Source of the DNA: Methanoregula sp.
GTDB taxonomy: Archaea; Halobacteriota; Methanomicrobia; Methanomicrobiales; Methanospirillaceae
Reading direction: 5' to 3'
Assembly: GCA_013331015.1 (NCBI GenBank)
Contig: DUHF01000109.1
Location: forward strand, 1-5,459
Length of the DNA stretch: 5,459 nt
Shown here: positions 5,234 through 5,459 of the stretch, piece by piece
How positions within the stretch are numbered: position 1 is the first letter of the stretch
How the letters are laid out: each line of letters begins with the position of its first letter
Translations under genes and position numbers: made by a program
The notes under the pieces: generated by a model
Told to the model about the DNA's origin: nothing
The model's database searches: none
What the model saw: the letters and a program-made list of their open reading frames with translations, nothing else

Positions 5234-5241
5234 TATATATA
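5234..5241 (+). promoter_or_regulatory. TATA box of the CxxC-x17-CxxC protein gene
   Basis: TATATATA, with a likely transcript start about 25-30 bases on (near 5262-5268) and so a leader of about 25 bases before the ATG at 5291. A second AT-rich element, ATATAAAAAA at 5203-5212, could also act as a TATA box. This indicates transcription independent of the radical SAM gene. Confidence 0.65.
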
Positions 5242-5244
5242 CCC

Positions 5245-5258
5245 GACCGGTAATTGAA
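5245..5258 (+). repeat. 14-base motif GACCGGTAATTGAA, copy 2
   Basis: Exact second copy of the motif at 1269-1282. It sits between the TATA box and the expected transcript start of the CxxC protein gene, a position where a bound protein would block initiation. Confidence 0.35.
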
Positions 5259-5261
5259 TAA

Positions 5262-5280
5262 TTGCAGATCACAACTGCAA
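5262..5280 (+). promoter_or_regulatory. Inverted repeat TTGCAG/CTGCAA at the transcript start
   Basis: TTGCAG (5262-5267) and CTGCAA (5275-5280) form 6-bp arms around a seven-base loop. This covers the expected start site and early leader of the CxxC protein mRNA, so it may be an operator or a small leader hairpin. Confidence 0.35.
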
Positions 5281-5290
5281 GAGTAATACA

Positions 5291-5458
5291 ATGGAAAGAA
5301 GGAATTTTGGCGGCCCGAGAAACTTCGGTCCCAGAGAAATGACAAAGACAGTCTGTTCAGACTGTGGTAAAGAGTGCGAAGTCCCCTTCAAGCCAACCGA
5401 AGGACGGCCGGTCTATTGCAGGGACTGCCTGCCCAAGCACCGGAAACCCCGGTTCTGA
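5291..5458 (+). CDS. Small CxxC-x17-CxxC zinc-ribbon-like protein
   Basis: A complete 55-residue protein ending one base before the window edge. After a Gly/Arg/Asn/Phe-rich start (MERRNFGGPRNFGPREMTK) come Cys22-x2-Cys25, seventeen residues, then Cys43-x2-Cys46, with an extra Cys29. This is the CxxC-x17-CxxC domain found in many methanogen and bacterial small proteins, expected to bind one zinc ion. The segment VPFKPTEGRPVYC before the second pair and the basic ending (PKHRKPRF) are typical of it. The basic, RG-like N-terminus suggests nucleic-acid contact; that is inference, and the biological role is unknown. The ATG has only a weak Shine-Dalgarno-like purine stretch (AAGAG) before it. It follows the radical SAM gene but has its own TATA box, so a shared function is possible but not shown. 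Confidence 0.88.
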   Translation: MERRNFGGPRNFGPREMTKTVCSDCGKECEVPFKPTEGRPVYCRDCLPKHRKPRF

Positions 5459-5459
5459 T

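Noticed and set aside
1..5459. tRNA genes, CRISPR repeats, insertion sequences
   Set aside because: I saw no tRNA-like cloverleaf, no regularly spaced repeats, and no transposase or terminal inverted repeats on either strand.

Overview
The window looks like a chromosomal stretch from a methanogenic archaeon, most likely of the Methanomicrobiales (Methanoregulaceae-like; moderate GC with AT-rich TATA-type promoters). The evidence is archaeal: TATA boxes about 25 nt before the expected transcript starts, GAGGTG and AGGAGG Shine-Dalgarno sites, an archaellin-type class III signal sequence, a coenzyme F390 synthetase-like ligase, and a radical SAM protein resembling the archaeal AF1577 family. 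The assignment to a particular genus is inference.

Layout. (1) 1-506 (+): 3' part of a metallo-beta-lactamase-fold hydrolase. It converges on (2) 531-1226 (-), a transglutaminase-like Cys/His/Asp protein. (3) 1227-1397 is an intergenic region with a perfect GC-rich hairpin and a T8 run in the minus-strand sense, which look like the 3' end of (4) 1398-1613 (-), a 71-residue very basic protein made of two copies of one motif. That gene has a clear TATA box, an 11-bp-spaced direct repeat next to the box, and a GAGGTG ribosome binding site. (5) About 180 bases (1725-1905) hold no gene I can support. (6) 1906-2550 and 2547-3911 (both -) form an ATGA-overlapping operon: a PaaK/F390-synthetase-like AMP-forming ligase followed by a divergent archaellin-like secreted or filament protein. 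(7) 3912-4061 is a divergent promoter region. It contains a possible 23-codon ORF with a strong Shine-Dalgarno and a 7-bp inverted repeat bracketing a TATA-like element. (8) 4062-5186 (+) is a radical SAM/SPASM protein of the peptide-modifying type. (9) 5291-5458 (+) is a 55-residue CxxC-x17-CxxC zinc-ribbon-like protein under its own TATA promoter.

How the genes fit together. The right half is the most interesting part: an adenylate-forming ligase coupled to an archaellin-like protein, divergent from a radical SAM/SPASM maturase, with two small candidate substrates nearby. No substrate for the maturase is proven by the sequence. The left half (MBL hydrolase, transglutaminase-like protein, small basic repeat protein) reads as ordinary conserved methanogen genes with no obvious shared pathway.
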